Positions 23,802-36,226 are shown, counted from the first letter of the stretch. The stretch is DNA of 64,000 nt from Episyrphus balteatus (GCF_945859705.1 NC_079136.1:1963501-2027500), one strand, 5' to 3'. Numbers and translations: made by a program. Notes: generated by a model from the sequence alone, not told the origin.

Positions 23802-24646
23802 TTACTTTGTTGCTTTTCTCGTTGGATGGAATGGATGATTCATTGTCGATAAATCTGGTGGATTTTTCTCAAATTCAGCCAATTCCAACATTCCCACCTT
23901 TGCAACCTCCCACAATTCTGAATGTTCCTTCTTAAACATTTCATACCATTTTTTAATCAATGGATAACCAGAAATATCAAAATTAATTGCTTCCAAACAC
24001 ATTGTAGAAGTAATTAGAACAAAATCAGCAACAGTCAAGTTATCGCCAGCAACATACTTGGTATTCAAACGTTCTAAATAAGTTTGGAAAACTTTAAGAG
24101 CATTCTCGACTTTTTTCAAACCCATTGCTGATCGTTCATAATCGAAGAAAATTGGTGCCAATGCATAGGCTCCAATGCTGCTATAATAGAATCCCATATT
24201 GAAAAATAAACGTTGGTTGACTATTGCACGAGCAGTTGGATCTTTCGGGTATAATGGACTATCTGGGCCATATTTATCACAAATGTACTAAAAAAAAATT
24301 AAATTAGAGCCGGTTTATGAGAAGAATTTGAAAGTATTTAGAAAAGCCTAGATACACACCTGAATGATAGCATTACTCTCTTGCAAATAGAAACCATTGT
24401 CGTCCAAAACTGGAATCTCTTTTTGAGGATTCATCTAGATTCAAAATAAATGATGAATTTATTTAAGAATGGAAACTTTGGCTGAGAAGTACAAAATTAA
24501 CAAACCTTTGCATAAGAATCCGTCATATGTTCACCTTTATTAAAGTTCACATTGACATATTCATATGGAACGTTTAGGGCCTTCAAAGTCATGCGGACAC
24601 CTAAAGTTGGAGGTCCATCAGAAACACCGTACAGCTTCATTGGCAT
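23802..24646 (-). CDS. gfzf: Glutathione S-transferase, gfzf-type GST domain
   Basis: Three exons (24646-24506, 24434-24360, 24287-23802) with GT/AG introns of 71 and 72 bp encode 233 residues. The N-terminal thioredoxin-like domain starts MPMKLYGVSDGPPT. It has the cis-proline segment KEIPVLDDNG (Pro55) and the ES pair at 66-67 that holds the gamma-glutamyl group of glutathione. The helical C-terminal domain has the N-capping motif in NLTVADFVLI and ends with the NPPDLSTMNHPFHPTRK tail. This tail and the MNPQKEIPVLDD block match, from memory, the GST part of Drosophila GFZF (FLYWCH zinc fingers plus GST) better than the delta or epsilon classes. A splice acceptor (TTTTAG, exon from 24649) sits three bases before the ATG, and the frame is open through it. 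The ATG may therefore begin a short GST-only form, or the exon may join upstream FLYWCH exons that I do not see. Confidence 0.88.
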
Positions 24647-24660
24647 GATCTAAAAGTGTA

Positions 24661-25340
24661 GTGTAAAAAAAGATATGTATGAAGCTACTGTATTTTAATT
24701 ATGTTTTTTTTTCCTTCATTCATTTGATTCAATGCATTCTAATTCTAACAAAGTGGCTATAAATTCTTGTCTTCGTAATCGTGACTGGTTTCACTTAATT
24801 TATTCACAAACATAACAATAGATCTAGCTTTTGATATCGACATTATACTTGTTTAAGGGGTAAAACAATTCACTTTACTTAAAATAAGTCTGACTTCTTT
24901 AAGGTAGATTCAACTTTATTGTACCCACATTAAAAACAAGTAATAAAATACAATTTAACTATAAACTTCCAAAAATTTGTTTCTTACGTTGTCTTTTTTT
25001 TTCTCCAAAGATCTTTTCTAAATATTATTGAAAAAGCCGCAGTTATTGGACACAATGTCGACACAAGACAAATCCTCAGAGAATACTGAAAACCCGGTCC
25101 GAATGGAACTAAATAAATAGCGATTTAATGGAGAAATCATTTTATATTCATATTCGCAATAAACTCACAAGCCAGCGTTGGCATACGAAGAAAAATTGAA
25201 AATGTTTTTCAATTTTTGTTATCTATAAGATTAAAAGTTGATTCGTTTTTTTTTTAAGTTAGTTAGTTTTTTTTTTGATTGAAGATAATAAGATCATTTA
25301 CACACAAAAGTATTTATTTAGTTTTTTTTTTGTTATTTTT
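24661..25340. other. Region upstream of the GST coding exons
   Basis: The acceptor just before the GST start implies at least one more exon upstream on the minus strand. I find no FLYWCH zinc-finger coding sequence here. The region is AT-rich and may be intron or promoter. Confidence 0.4.
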
Positions 25341-25375
25341 TCTTCTAACAATATTAAATCCATTTTTTTAATGAG

Positions 25376-26000
25376 AACTTATAATAAATTTAATATCATC
25401 TGAAAGCTTATTGTTTCAAAATATTATATTTATATCGACTATGTCTATACAACATCTACAAAAAGATATATTTTTTTGATATACATTTTTGAACCCAATC
25501 AGTTTTCATAAAAAAAAGCAAAAAAAAAAACAATCTTTTTTCTCTTCTGACACCATTATAACAATTTTTTTAAATGACAATCTATAATAAATTTTATATC
25601 ATCTGAAAGCTTATTGTTTTACCTTTTATATGATGCTTCAATCATATTTCTTCGATGCCTACAAAAAAAGTCAAATTGAGATTACGGTACTTCCTACACT
25701 GGTGGCTGGTCATCGGCAACAGATTTGAGATTATGTAAATTGTAGATCACGTACCGTTATGTGTGATACATCAAATTTGTATGTGCTCTAGATCAAAAGA
25801 TATAACGTGTTTAGCAAAAAAAAAAAATCTTTTTACCGTTATCTCAAGATTTTGAATATCAGATTGATCGAAATTTTTTACAATTATAGTTTATTCTATT
25901 ACCTACTTATACAGTACAAATTTCATTCATCTATCTATAAAAACAAAAAAGTTATAATCGATTGATTTTTCCTGTCGTCTTTCAAATCAATACGGTACTA
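25376..26000. repeat. Dispersed repeat shared with 16785-17720
   Basis: Two copies of the ATCATCTGAAAGCTTATTGT block (about 25396 and 25599) are followed by GAGATTACGGTACTTCCTAC, a GTTATGTGTGATACATCAAAT block and AGATCAAAAGATATAACGTG. The order matches that at 16785-17720. A third relative of the last part is at 30960-31200. Order and spacing are conserved, so these are copies of one diverged transposon family. Confidence 0.75.
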
Positions 26001-26179
26001 AATAATTTTTCACTTCAAAAATATGATAAAACAAGATTATTATCTATGATCTTTGCTATGGTCGTTTCAATGTTGGTCCTAGTAACTCTCTTTTAGATTT
26101 GAATAAAAAATCTTCTGATTCTATAAAACTTTTTACATAAAAGTCATTCTTGTTTTATCATTTGTTATTTAAGAAAATG

Positions 26180-28242
26180 TTCCACATACGCCATAAAGTG
26201 GAGTAACTAAAGCTCAAAAATTGGCAATATTAGGGAACCAGGCCGAACAGCTTAGATTTTGATGATCTTTTTTTTCAATTAAATTAAATTAAATTAAAAA
26301 TACTTTAAAGTCTATAGATTAAAAATTGCCGGTGTTGCCGTTTTGGATTTTTAAATTTAATTGAAGATTTTTGTGAACAAAAACAAATTTTTTTCCAAAA
26401 TTGTTCTTAAATTTCATAAATTAATTGATGCCAAAATATTGTCTAGAAAATTCAAGGAAAAAAAATATATGGGAGTGAGGGACAATCTGCCATAGTTCAA
26501 GCGATAGATACAATTTTCTTATTAATTGACTTCAAACACAAAAAAAAATATTTGAACACAACGGCAACACCTACAATATTCAAATATACATTTTTGAAAA
26601 GCTAGAAGCTTAGTCATATATGTAAAATTAAAATTAAGTTAATTGAATGAACGGCTTTTGAAAGAATGGTAATTGAACTCAGATTTTTGAAAAAAAAAAA
26701 AAATTATTGAAAAAATTTTAACATGTCGTTTTTTAAACTTGGTCCTAATATAAAATGCATTTATTTTCAAATTTTTTTGGCCGCATTTATTATGATTTCA
26801 AATTATAAAAGGAAACGTCAATATGTATTACGGTTTATGAAAAAAATTAAAAAGTATTTCATTTTCGAAGAACTATTTTTAATAAAAGTTTTGAAAAAAA
26901 ATGTAACTTATTTTTTTTTTAAAGTTCAACATCTAAACATAAAATTATTTTTTATTCATTTAATAAACCTTACTGTTGAAAGTTAAATAGCAAAAATTTA
27001 AAGTTCCTATTTACCACAGTCTTTGAGAAAATTAATTATTTCAATGCAAAAATTCAGTTTTAATAAAAAAAAACCATTTAAATGGAAGTAATTTTTCATT
27101 TTTTTTTTTCAAAAGTGTGATATATTTTACCTTTTTTGCTTCGAAATTCAACTGATAATATTTATGGCCAAAAATTTTTTTTAAATAAATTCATATTTTA
27201 TTAGAAAAAGTTTGGAAAAAAGTCATTTTAAATTTTTCTAATAACATTTTTTTTTTTAAATTCTGAGTTTGAGGACCGTTTTTTCAAAAAGTCTTGATTA
27301 AATTTAGTGGATTTAAATTTGAGAGATAAGAATGAGCTTCTGGCTTTTTAAAATTGTGTTTTAAAATATTGTAGGTGTTGCCGTTGTTTTCAAAATATTT
27401 TTTTTGTGTTTGAGGTCAGAATGTTAGAAAATTGCATTTATCGCTTAAACGATGGAAGATTGTCCCTTACTGCCTTTTATATATTTTCCTTAAATTACCT
27501 AGAGAATATTTTGCTATCATTTGTTTTATGAAATTTAAGCAAAAAAAATGGTTTTGTTAAAAAAAATTAATTTTAATTTAAAAAAAAAACAATACGGCAA
27601 CACCGGCAATTTTTAATCTATAGACTTTAAAGTATTTTTAATTACCTACGTTTGAAAAAAAAGTCGTCAAAATCAGAGCTGTTCGGCCGGGTTCCCTAAT
27701 AATTTGCTTTAGTTACTCTACTAATAGTGACCTCAAATTTTGAACTTTTGAGAATATAATTAAACAAGTTTCTATCGTTGAACACATTTTAGACCGAGAG
27801 GTGGCAGCAGATTTTTTAGGCGAGGGGTAAAAGATTTATATTAATATTACAAAGATGCCCCATTATAGCCGACTTGTATAGGCAGCGATTCTGTGAAAAA
27901 TTGCAATATGTTTGCAGTGCTATGCAAAAACGCTAGCTGTACAAAAGGTCTTTCATCTTTGATAGCAAAAATATAATTTATGAAAGTTTAAGCCCACAAT
28001 ATGCATTTAAATTGTTTTGATTTTTCAGATACAAGAGAAGATACAAGAGCCGACAGACTTACGTGTTTGTTATAGCTATAAATGGACCTCCTTGTAATAT
28101 AAATATAAATCGGTTTACTGTCACACAAGAAACATACTGCCGACTAATATGCAACCATTAAATAATTTGTTCCACTACATAAATTCTTTTTAATCATTTT
28201 TATAAAGTTTAAACTTAAAGGGTCACTGTGGCGTATGTGGAA
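26180..28242. mobile_element. 2.1-kb inverted-repeat element with an inner foldback
   Basis: The outer ends are TTCCACATACGCCA (26180-26193) and its inverse TGGCGTATGTGGAA (28229-28242), followed inward by AAAGTG and CACTG. Inside is a second, larger inverted repeat: the left arm from GAGTAACTAAAGC (26201) to about 26612 pairs with a right arm from about 27338 to GCTTTAGTTACTC (27718). Shared blocks include TTAGGGAACC.GGCCGAACAG, CTTTAAAGTCTATAGATTAA and GGTGTTGCCGTT. Arms are about 400 bp and the inner loop about 720 bp. No transposase was recognised; the frame at 26723-26986 in the loop is low-complexity. A solitary copy of the outer end is at 12975. Confidence 0.65.
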
Positions 28243-29237
28243 TATTTTAATTATCATTTATGAAAAATTAATTTCAATCTTTTCCAAGTGCTAGTAAGTT
28301 CTTTTCGCCAATGGAATTTACTACCGCGATACATTCGAAGGTACCTAACTCACTTCTTGAACAAAGATAAATTTGTTCAAGTGTTCGTAATGACAAAAAG
28401 TGATAGATATTTTACTTGAAAATCTATAAGTAAATGTTTCAAATTGGTAAAATTAACATAAAAAAAACAAAATTAAATGAAGGAATCTCCTCCTTCATTA
28501 AACTTATTTACGTTTATTCATTAAAAAATAATATTCGTTTGGATATAAGAAGATAAATAAACAATTTAAATATAAAATAAACGAAGTGATAGAGAAGAAG
28601 TGAATCAGTAGCTAAATTGATAGAACTTATATCAATAAGGTCCGACATCATTTATGATGAATATTATAATTTTAAAATGCTTCACTACTTCACTAACATA
28701 AATAAAATAGCCATAAAAAACCCAAACAATATTGTTTTGTTTACGAAAACTAGTTTATTGTGTTTTTTTTTGGATGGGGTAAAATATTTTTTTTTTTTTA
28801 TAATCATTATTATTGAATATAACCAAGCGATATTTATATTTTATTTCATTAATATTTATACATACAAAACAGTTCAGGCAACATTAAGGAACAGCTTAAA
28901 AGCGCTGGTAGACCAGACTATGATGCTAATGACGATTTTATATTTAATGGGGAAGCCCCAACTCAAACCTAATTGGATGAGTCATTATTTGAATACATTA
29001 TACAAAATTTTATTTTGATCTTTAAAAGAGATTATAAACCAACTTTCGTTAGCAATAGTCAAAAAGAAATGATTGACGTGATAGCTTCCACCAATTATGA
29101 CTTCATAGTTGTCCGTAATAGTAATAATTAAAAAGTAATTAGACGTTCTCAAGTTTAAGAGTGATAACGTGAACTGACAACAAAATATCAATATTAAAAA
29201 AAAAAATAAAACCGACTTTTTTCTCATAGATGCCATA
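28243..29237. other. AT-rich non-coding stretch
   Basis: Open frames at 28617-29018 (plus) and 28985-29236 (minus) overlap each other, lack domains and have the composition of their surroundings. I do not call them genes. Confidence 0.5.
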
Positions 29238-29271
29238 GTCAGAACCAGAGATCAGAAATAAATCTTAATAA

Positions 29272-29468
29272 GGCTAGGCGCACACATGCGATTTTGATCG
29301 CGCGATTATTCAGTCGCAAATTAGATGACAACAATTTCAATGACTGTAGACACAATTTTCAAATTTTCAATAGCGGGAAGCATGTGTGTTCACAGGCATT
29401 GAAATCCTTGTGATCCATTTTTGCGACTGAATAATCGCGCGACTAAAATCGCATGTGTGCGCCTAGCC
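29272..29468. mobile_element. 197-bp palindromic MITE, TAA target duplication
   Basis: The ends GGCTAGGCGCACACATGCGA and their inverse TCGCATGTGTGCGCCTAGCC pair over nearly 50 bp, through TCGCGCGATTATTCAGTCGC. TAA is present immediately outside both ends (29269-29271, 29469-29471). A G-rich end and a 3-bp TWA duplication fit PIF/Harbinger-derived MITEs. It sits 26 bp inside the left end of the hAT element, so it arrived after that element. Confidence 0.85.
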
Positions 29469-30160
29469 TAACTCTTATTTGTCGCCATTTTCAATAAGGG
29501 TCATAAAATAACCTTTATTTTTAAAAAAAGAAAAATTTCGGTCAAGGTCTGAGAGAAACCTTTATTTTGTATTTTTGTATGTTTCGGTCAACCAGTGAGA
29601 TTTATCGCTGAGAGAAAAAAATAAATCTCATCTGCAAATGTATCAATTCCTTTTCCTAAAGACATGGGAGTGGTGCCATATGAAAGCTTATATTCTCAGC
29701 TACCCGATAGTGGTATAATCGAGTTTTTGGATTTTTTTTTTCAAAATCCCGAGAAAATCGCGTTTGAAAGTTGGGGTACATTTTTTTTTCGAAAAATCCC
29801 CGAATCTTTAAACGCTCCTGGAAGCTAATCTGCTTGAGAGCAATTTTTGGGAGTGATGCCAAATGATAGCTTGTGTCATGGGCCTACGCTTTGCACATTT
29901 TTAGATTTTAAAAAAATCTTCTTCCATGTTAAACCGCCACATCATGCCTATTTTTTCAGAATCGGGCTTAACTTTTTTTTACGCCTACATGGATGGGAGT
30001 GGTACCCAAATGTAGGTTAGAGTCCCCGCTACGTTTTGGCATCAAAAATTTTTTTTAATTTTTTTTTTTCAAAATTCCGAGATATAGCCGCTTGAAGTTG
30101 GGCGGGCGAAAACGCTTCTGGAACTTGAACGCTTTGACTTAGATATTAGAACATCGGTCT

Positions 30161-30292
30161 CCTGAAATATTCGAAATTGCATTGGTTGTGCTTGTCGTCC
30201 CAGCGACTCAAATCACAGTGGAAAGCACATTTTCGTCTTTAGATTTGACTTTAAACGAAAAGAGATATAATCTTGGGTCTAAAGAACTTTGA
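30161..30292 (+). pseudogene. hAT transposase C-terminal (hATC) remnant
   Basis: Reading in one frame from 30161 gives PEIFEIALVVLVVPATQ, then ITVESTFSSLDLTLNEKRYN, then LGSKEL and a stop at 30290-30292. The P-A-T-(Q/S)-x-x-V-E-x-x-F-S pattern, followed by a charged KR and a short acidic helix, is the signature of the hAT dimerisation domain. Sequence after the stop (ESI, then another stop) still resembles the end of the family. A stop also interrupts the frame upstream at about 30140. The N-terminal BED finger and RNase H-like core are not recognisable in this element. Confidence 0.85.
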
Positions 30293-30758
30293 GAGTCTAT
30301 TTAGTTTATACATTATTTAATACATAAACTTAGAAAAACCATCCTTTTCATACTTATTTTTGCAATATAAAGACATTCTTGAAATATTCTCCATTTTATT
30401 TTGAATTGACCATTTTTGATATATTTTCAGCGAAAACGATTAAAGGTTGACCTTTTCCATATATTTTTTTGTAAAAATCTCAACCATTGAGAGATATTTA
30501 AAAAAATAAAAAATAAATCTCAACCGATAACCTTTATTTTTGATTTTTAAAAATAAATCTTAAACCTTAACCGAAACTATTTAAAGTAATGTGGTAACTC
30601 TCAGAGAGAAACCTATTGAAAATAAAGGTTGACTGTTATTTCTGGTCTCTGGTCAGAACTGGACCAAATGGGAACATACCCGAAGTACCAGCTTTCAAAC
30701 AAAAAAAAGTTTTTTTTTCAGGGACTCTTCATAAATGTATGTCGTTTTATACTATTAC

Positions 30759-31890
30759 TAGCTGACCCGGCGGACTTCGTTCCGCCATTTCTTGTATTTA
30801 TTTCTATTTTCGACTTTGTAATTTGTCATAATTCCCAATACAAAAAGGAAATCAAAACTTGTTCGTTCGTCCAATTAATTTAAAAATATTCACTTTAAAA
30901 ATTTAAAAAAAAAAGTGGCCTATGTTAAAAACGTTTTTTAAGTTTTTTAATTTACCATTGTGAAGCTTGTAGTTAATGTAGCGTTATGTGTGATATATCA
31001 AATGAAAGGTAATATTATCAGGATGCTCAATAAAGATAAATCAAATTTTTGTAAGCTCCAGATCAAAAGATGTAACATGTTGAAAAATAGAGTTTTATTT
31101 TACCGATATTTCAAATTTGTCATTACAAAATTAATTGAAACTTTGTACAAATATAGTCTTGCCTATTATCTATCTACACTGTAAATTTAATTCATTTATC
31201 TATTGAAGAAAAAAAGATAAAAATAAAAAACTTGGGACAAAAAAAATTGTTTTTCCCGTTATTCGGTCAAAAATCGATTTAAAAATTCAAAAGTTTGTAC
31301 ATGCATGCGCATGATTAAAACCTATATTTCCTATAAATTGGAGATTTTTTGCAGACTTTTAAAAATTCAAAAAAAATAAAAGACTACTCAAAAATGTCCC
31401 TAAAAATTAGGTTGTTTTTCAAAAATTTTTATTTCAAAATATAGGGCCTATGAAAAAAATCCGTTTTAGACCCCTAATTTTTTTTTTAAATATCTTTCTC
31501 ATGGTGTTACTCAAATTTCTGTGCAAAATTTTGCGTACCTCTAATTAGTCTTTTGTCGAAGGTCTATGACTGCAAAAAAACCCTCACAACTTGGTTTTGA
31601 ATTTTTTTTGAATTTTTTCAATACCTTTTTTAACTATTGAATAAATTTGTCTATCATTTAAAAAAAAGTCAACTCTTTACGACTTACCGTTTAGAAAATA
31701 GCCTCTTTTTTCAATGTCGTGTTACTCTTATTTACCCTATAAAATCTTGAATTTTTTTTGCCTTAAACCTTCTCCTCTTATGCCTCTTTGATTTCAAAAA
31801 AAAAAATTAAGAAAATGAGTCAGTCTGTGTGGCCGGTTAGCGAACGTACACAAAACCAAACTTTAATATATATAATAGATCTAAAGCTTT
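30759..31890. mobile_element. Dispersed element starting CTAGCTGACCCGGCGGACTT
   Basis: Starts with CTAGCTGACCCGGCGGACTT, followed by CGTTCCGCCATTTCTTGTAT. A second copy with the same beginning is at 55852. The two share ordered blocks: ATGCATGCGCATGATTAAAA, GTCTTTTGTCGAAGGTCTAT, CTCTTTACGACTTACCGTTT, AGCCTCTTTTTTCAATGTCG and CTTCTCCTCTTATGCCTCTT. This copy ends near the AT-rich ATATATAATAGAT at about 31880. The part at 30960-31200 is related to 17410-17700 and 25740-25990. I recognise the opening as a frequent insect dispersed-repeat start, but I cannot assign a superfamily. No coding capacity is seen. Confidence 0.65.
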
Positions 31891-32439
31891 AAGGAAACAT
31901 TGTTTGTTAAAATTAGCACCATTTGAATTAAATTAAACTTGAAGTTTATTTTGTGTATAATGTGCCTTTTCGAAACGCAAATTTTTCAGTGCTACTGTAC
32001 TGATAGTTTCCGGTAAATTGTGAAATTTAGTTTTTTTTTATCTCTTTGACTTCACTTAACTTATCAATGAAGGAAATGATAATGACTTTTTGCTGAATAA
32101 CCATCTTACTGTAATTTACGATAAGCTTTTGTGTTATCGACTTACCTTATCTTGGTTTAAAAATTGCACTTCTGAAATATAAAAATGGGCTTTCGCATTC
32201 ATTTTTTATTGATACTTTTATTTTAATTTGTTCTATTTTCGATATGACTTCATCATAGTTGACAATGACTTGGCAAATGCTGTAATTAAATGCAGTAGTT
32301 AAATTAAACTATATTCTTACCAACAAAAATGTCATTGTAATAAAACAAATGAACAGCGATGGAATCTTCTTTATATGAGTTCAAAAAATAGATTAAAAAC
32401 TGAAATATTCAGGTGAAGCAAAATATCATTGCACTTTTA

Positions 32440-32556
32440 CATATGACAATGCCTGGGAGGATTTGTCAATTCCTCGCAAGAGGCAGCAATACCCCTGAAA
32501 ATAATCATTTTTTTTTTTAGGTGTTGAAGGTTGGGATACGAACCCAGACCAAAATG
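32440..32556 (-). repeat. Possible SINE remnant with a B-box-like motif
   Basis: On the minus strand the sequence reads GGTCTGGGTTCGTATCCC, which resembles a tRNA T arm and the polymerase III B box (GGTTCGTATCC). This is followed by a short A-rich stretch, GGGGTATTGCTGCCTCTTGC and an A/T tail. No clear A box is found upstream, so it would be a 5'-truncated or degraded copy. Confidence 0.3.
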
Positions 32557-32579
32557 AATTTTATCCTACGTTTTTGTAT

Positions 32580-34800
32580 TCACAACAAATAAAACAAACA
32601 TCTTATTTATTTTATTTCTTTTTTTATTTTTCCTTGTCGATATTTTTGTTACATAATCGAATTTAAAAAATAAACCATCATAACAATATATTATACCATT
32701 CATTTCTATATTTTTTTTTTCTCAACTTTTACGTATTTTCATACAAAATGTGTATAAATAATATTTATTTTTTTTTTTTTCTTAAAATCATATACAAAAA
32801 AATATACAATAATAAATAAAATAATTTAGCAAAGTATATATATATTTTTATTAAATAAATAAACATATTAAACAATTGCTTAAAAATAAATGCCCGCTAT
32901 TTTGTTCTTACAAAAAAATCTCTTCAACTTCAAGTTCATTATAATTTAAACTTCTTTTGGGCAAAAAAACTGATTGACATAATAGATTATGAACACAATA
33001 ATAATTAAAATAAATTAATTATGCTAAATAATATTTATATTTTTTTTTAAATTAAATTTTGCTACATAATTTATTTATTATATTATAATAAAAACCTATA
33101 TATTTTTTTTTTTGTATTTATGTTTATTTCATTCCTTTTTTGTTTTTGTGTCTGTTTGTGTATGTGTAATTCTTAAATTATCATTTTTTTGTTTGTTTTT
33201 TTTTTTATATTTTTTGTTTATACTTAAATAATACTTAACAACAATTTTTATTTCCTATACAATTTTTATTTTATTATATTTACTTTTTATTTCCACTTTC
33301 TTTTTTTGTTTTGTTTTTTTAATTTACATCTTATAAGTCTATAGGTTTTGCTTTTTTTATTTATCTGTTTTACATAGATAAATTGTTTCTATTCATTTCT
33401 ATTACACTTGCCTAAGAATACATATATATATGCAAGTGTGTGTGTGTTCATTTATTCATTAATATATAGGTATACCTATTCACATGCATATATATACATT
33501 TTCGTATGTTTTTTTTTTATCGTTTTTTAAATATTTTTTGAAACAGTCAGTCGCACACTTTGTTTTATATATATATTTTTTTTTTAAATAAATTAATCTA
33601 AATACATTAAATATATATATTTATAAGTATATATACTTATTTTATATTTATTTTTTAATTTTGCTTATTTCTCGTATATCGCACTTTACTTATAATTTTT
33701 TTTAATTTAATTTTTTTTCCATAATGATGCAGTATAATATTAAAAGCATACTACAACAATTTTTTGTTTTTTTTTTTTTTATTTAATACACATTGCATAT
33801 TTATTAAAAATAATAATTATTTATTATTTATTAAAAATACACATAAACCTCGCACGATATTTTTTTTTCTCATCCCTTACATTCTTTCCTTTCATTTTTT
33901 ATTATATATATAAATTTATTAGAATAATCATTGTATAATACAAAATAATCCATAAATATTTATACTGTTTCATTTTTGTGTGTGGTTCATTTTTGAGTGT
34001 TTTTCTAAACTTTGCTTTTTCAAAATTAACATTTCGATTAAGCAATAAAAATAAGAATTATTTTTTTATTAATTTTTAGTTTATTGGATAAATATAGAAA
34101 AAACCAGTGCAGTGTTTTTTTTTTTGTTTGTATTTTTGCGGTCTAAATGACACTTAAAAAAAACTTTGGCTAGTTTTTGTGCAAGGAAAAAATAAAATAT
34201 AAAATAAAATTAAAAACAATATCATTGTTACACATAGTTATTTTTTTTTTTTTTGTTTAAATTTATTAATGTTAATTTTTATGTTTTTGAGAATTGATAT
34301 ACAATTTTACATAGATAAATAATTATTTTTTTTTTGTTTGTATTAAGTAATGCGGAGTATAATTAATGGAAATATGCAGATTATAGTTTGAATATAAAGT
34401 GTTTTTTTTTTTTTGTTTTGTTTTTGTCAAATCGATTTGGTGCTGAGCGAGCGTTTATTAAAATGTTTAAAATTTATAAAGAATTTATTTAATAAAGAAA
34501 ATTTAAATTAAAAATTTATTGAATTTGAAGAATTACAAAGAAAAATTACGAGACGACTATTTTTTTGTTTGTTTGAATCTATCACTTTGATTTTGAAGAG
34601 TCAAAAATATAAAACAAGATTAAAAAGTTTTTTTTTTTAAAAGGCATAAATATTTGATTTTGTTTTTTATATAATTTAAAAGTTTTTTTTTGTTTGTTTA
34701 TTAAACGAACACATCTGGAAGTTGTAATAATGTTTTTTTCTTTTAAATAGCTTTGCAAAAAAAAATCCTGCTAGAGCCAATTTATTAATTATAGCGGACG
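32580..34800. other. Extremely AT-rich, T-run-rich block
   Basis: Over 2 kb consists almost only of A and T, with many runs of 8 to 14 T on the plus strand and few long A runs. The minus strand therefore reads as A-rich RNA, as do 37000-39100 and 41580-42428. No transposon ends or exons were found. One possible explanation is the distal part of a long Nrx-1 3' UTR on the minus strand. A minus-strand Pumilio-type site TGTATATA is at 33489-33496. Confidence 0.4.
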
Positions 34801-36218
34801 GAATTTCCGATTATATACGGTGAGTATTTTTTTTTTTTTTTGAACAAATCCTTAAATTTAAATTTATGAAAAATTCTTAAAGATTTTTGTTTTTGTTTTC
34901 TATTGATTTGATTTTAGATATAGTAGGGTAAAGTGCAGTGTGCTGATTAAAGATTTAAATATTGATTATACATATTTAAAAATGTAGGAAAAGTTCAAAA
35001 GTTTTACGAAGCTGGGAAGGAATCATTGATTTATTAATGTTAGTTTAGAAATAAATCGGTGTTAGAACTTTTTAGTAAACATGTCTTTAATTCATTGAGT
35101 ATTTTGGTTAGTAAATGATGTTTTAAAACTCTTGATTTCTATAGATCAAAGAATTGTTCAATTTTTGTGAGTTTCATTCTTCAGAACTTGGCAAAAATTG
35201 TAAAACCAAATTGTTTCGAAAAGTGGGAATGGGGCTTTTAAGCTTGTTTTCACAAATTACTAGTTTAGAGTTTGTAATCATTTTCCGTTCAATTTGGCAG
35301 CTCCCGCTTCATAAAATTTACAATTATGATTTAGACTCGACCAAACCAATTTGAATTGCAAGTCTTGATATTTGAAGAAGCAATGAAATGAAAATCTCAG
35401 GAGCACGGAAAATAGGAGAAAAATCGGTGGATACACACAAAAGTGATGTTTAAAAGATAAAGTAATGACGAACTGTAAAAAAAAACTCTATACGAGGGGT
35501 TAAAATTGCATGGGGCTTGGTGAAAAGGTACCTTTTTACAAATTATATTTTTAAAACAACAAAGTATTTTGGAAAATTACGATTTAAGTTCGTCATACAT
35601 TAGAAAGGTCTCTATATAGCTGATATCAAATTAGATCACAATTATAACATCGACTGAGATGACTATCACTAATATTTGGTGGAAAATTTTTTTCACTATC
35701 CATCGAAAAGAAGAAAAGGACCAAAACCCAGAATTGTTTTTCGAAGCTGTGTGTCACTTTAATATAAAAGGCACCAAGTTCTTAAATTTGGTTTTAAATT
35801 TGTTTCGTTTTGCAAATTTTTCTTGACTATTGACCATTTTTTAAAGTTGTTTTTTAACTTTCCAAGTCAAAATATAATAAAAAATATATGTAATTTAAAA
35901 TCAAATCTATAGAACTTTGTACCTTTTATATTTCAGTGGTAGGTGGCTATGTTTTTGTTGAAATTACACTCCTTTTTACAAGCAATTGCTGAAAAATTTT
36001 AAATTATTCATTGTTAGGGATCACCCACGCCACATCTTCCTAAAAAATCTCAAGTTTTTAGGTTCTTAATCAAAATATGTTTTTTATATAAACTACTAGT
36101 GTTACCGTTCTACACAATTAACAATACCTTACGATTATCAGAAGTGCTCTATAATGTTTGAAAATTTCAGAGAAAATGGGGGATTACCACGAAATAGCTA
36201 AAATTTCTTTAGTGATTG
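34801..36218. other. Non-coding stretch
   Basis: Composition returns to the local average. A 66-residue frame at 35154-35354 has no recognisable domain. Nothing else is supported. Confidence 0.45.
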
Positions 36219-36226
36219 CTTTGGAT

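Larger units (their letters stand above)
29246..30651 (+). mobile_element. hAT element with a decayed transposase C-terminus
   Basis: The ends CAGAGATCAGAAATAA and TTATTTCTGGTCTCTG are inverted copies with one mismatch and have the hAT-type CAGAG start. GTCAGAAC lies directly outside both ends (29238-29245 and 30652-30659), an 8-bp target duplication. The remnant of a hAT dimerisation domain at 30161-30292 is in the plus orientation, which confirms the class independently of the ends. A palindromic MITE has inserted at 29272-29468. The phrase GGGAGTGGTGCCATATGAAAGCTT recurs in modified form at about 29668, 29850 and 29995. Confidence 0.9.

Noticed and set aside
28617..29236. 133-residue plus and 83-residue minus open frames
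   Set aside because: They overlap, have no domain and match the background composition.
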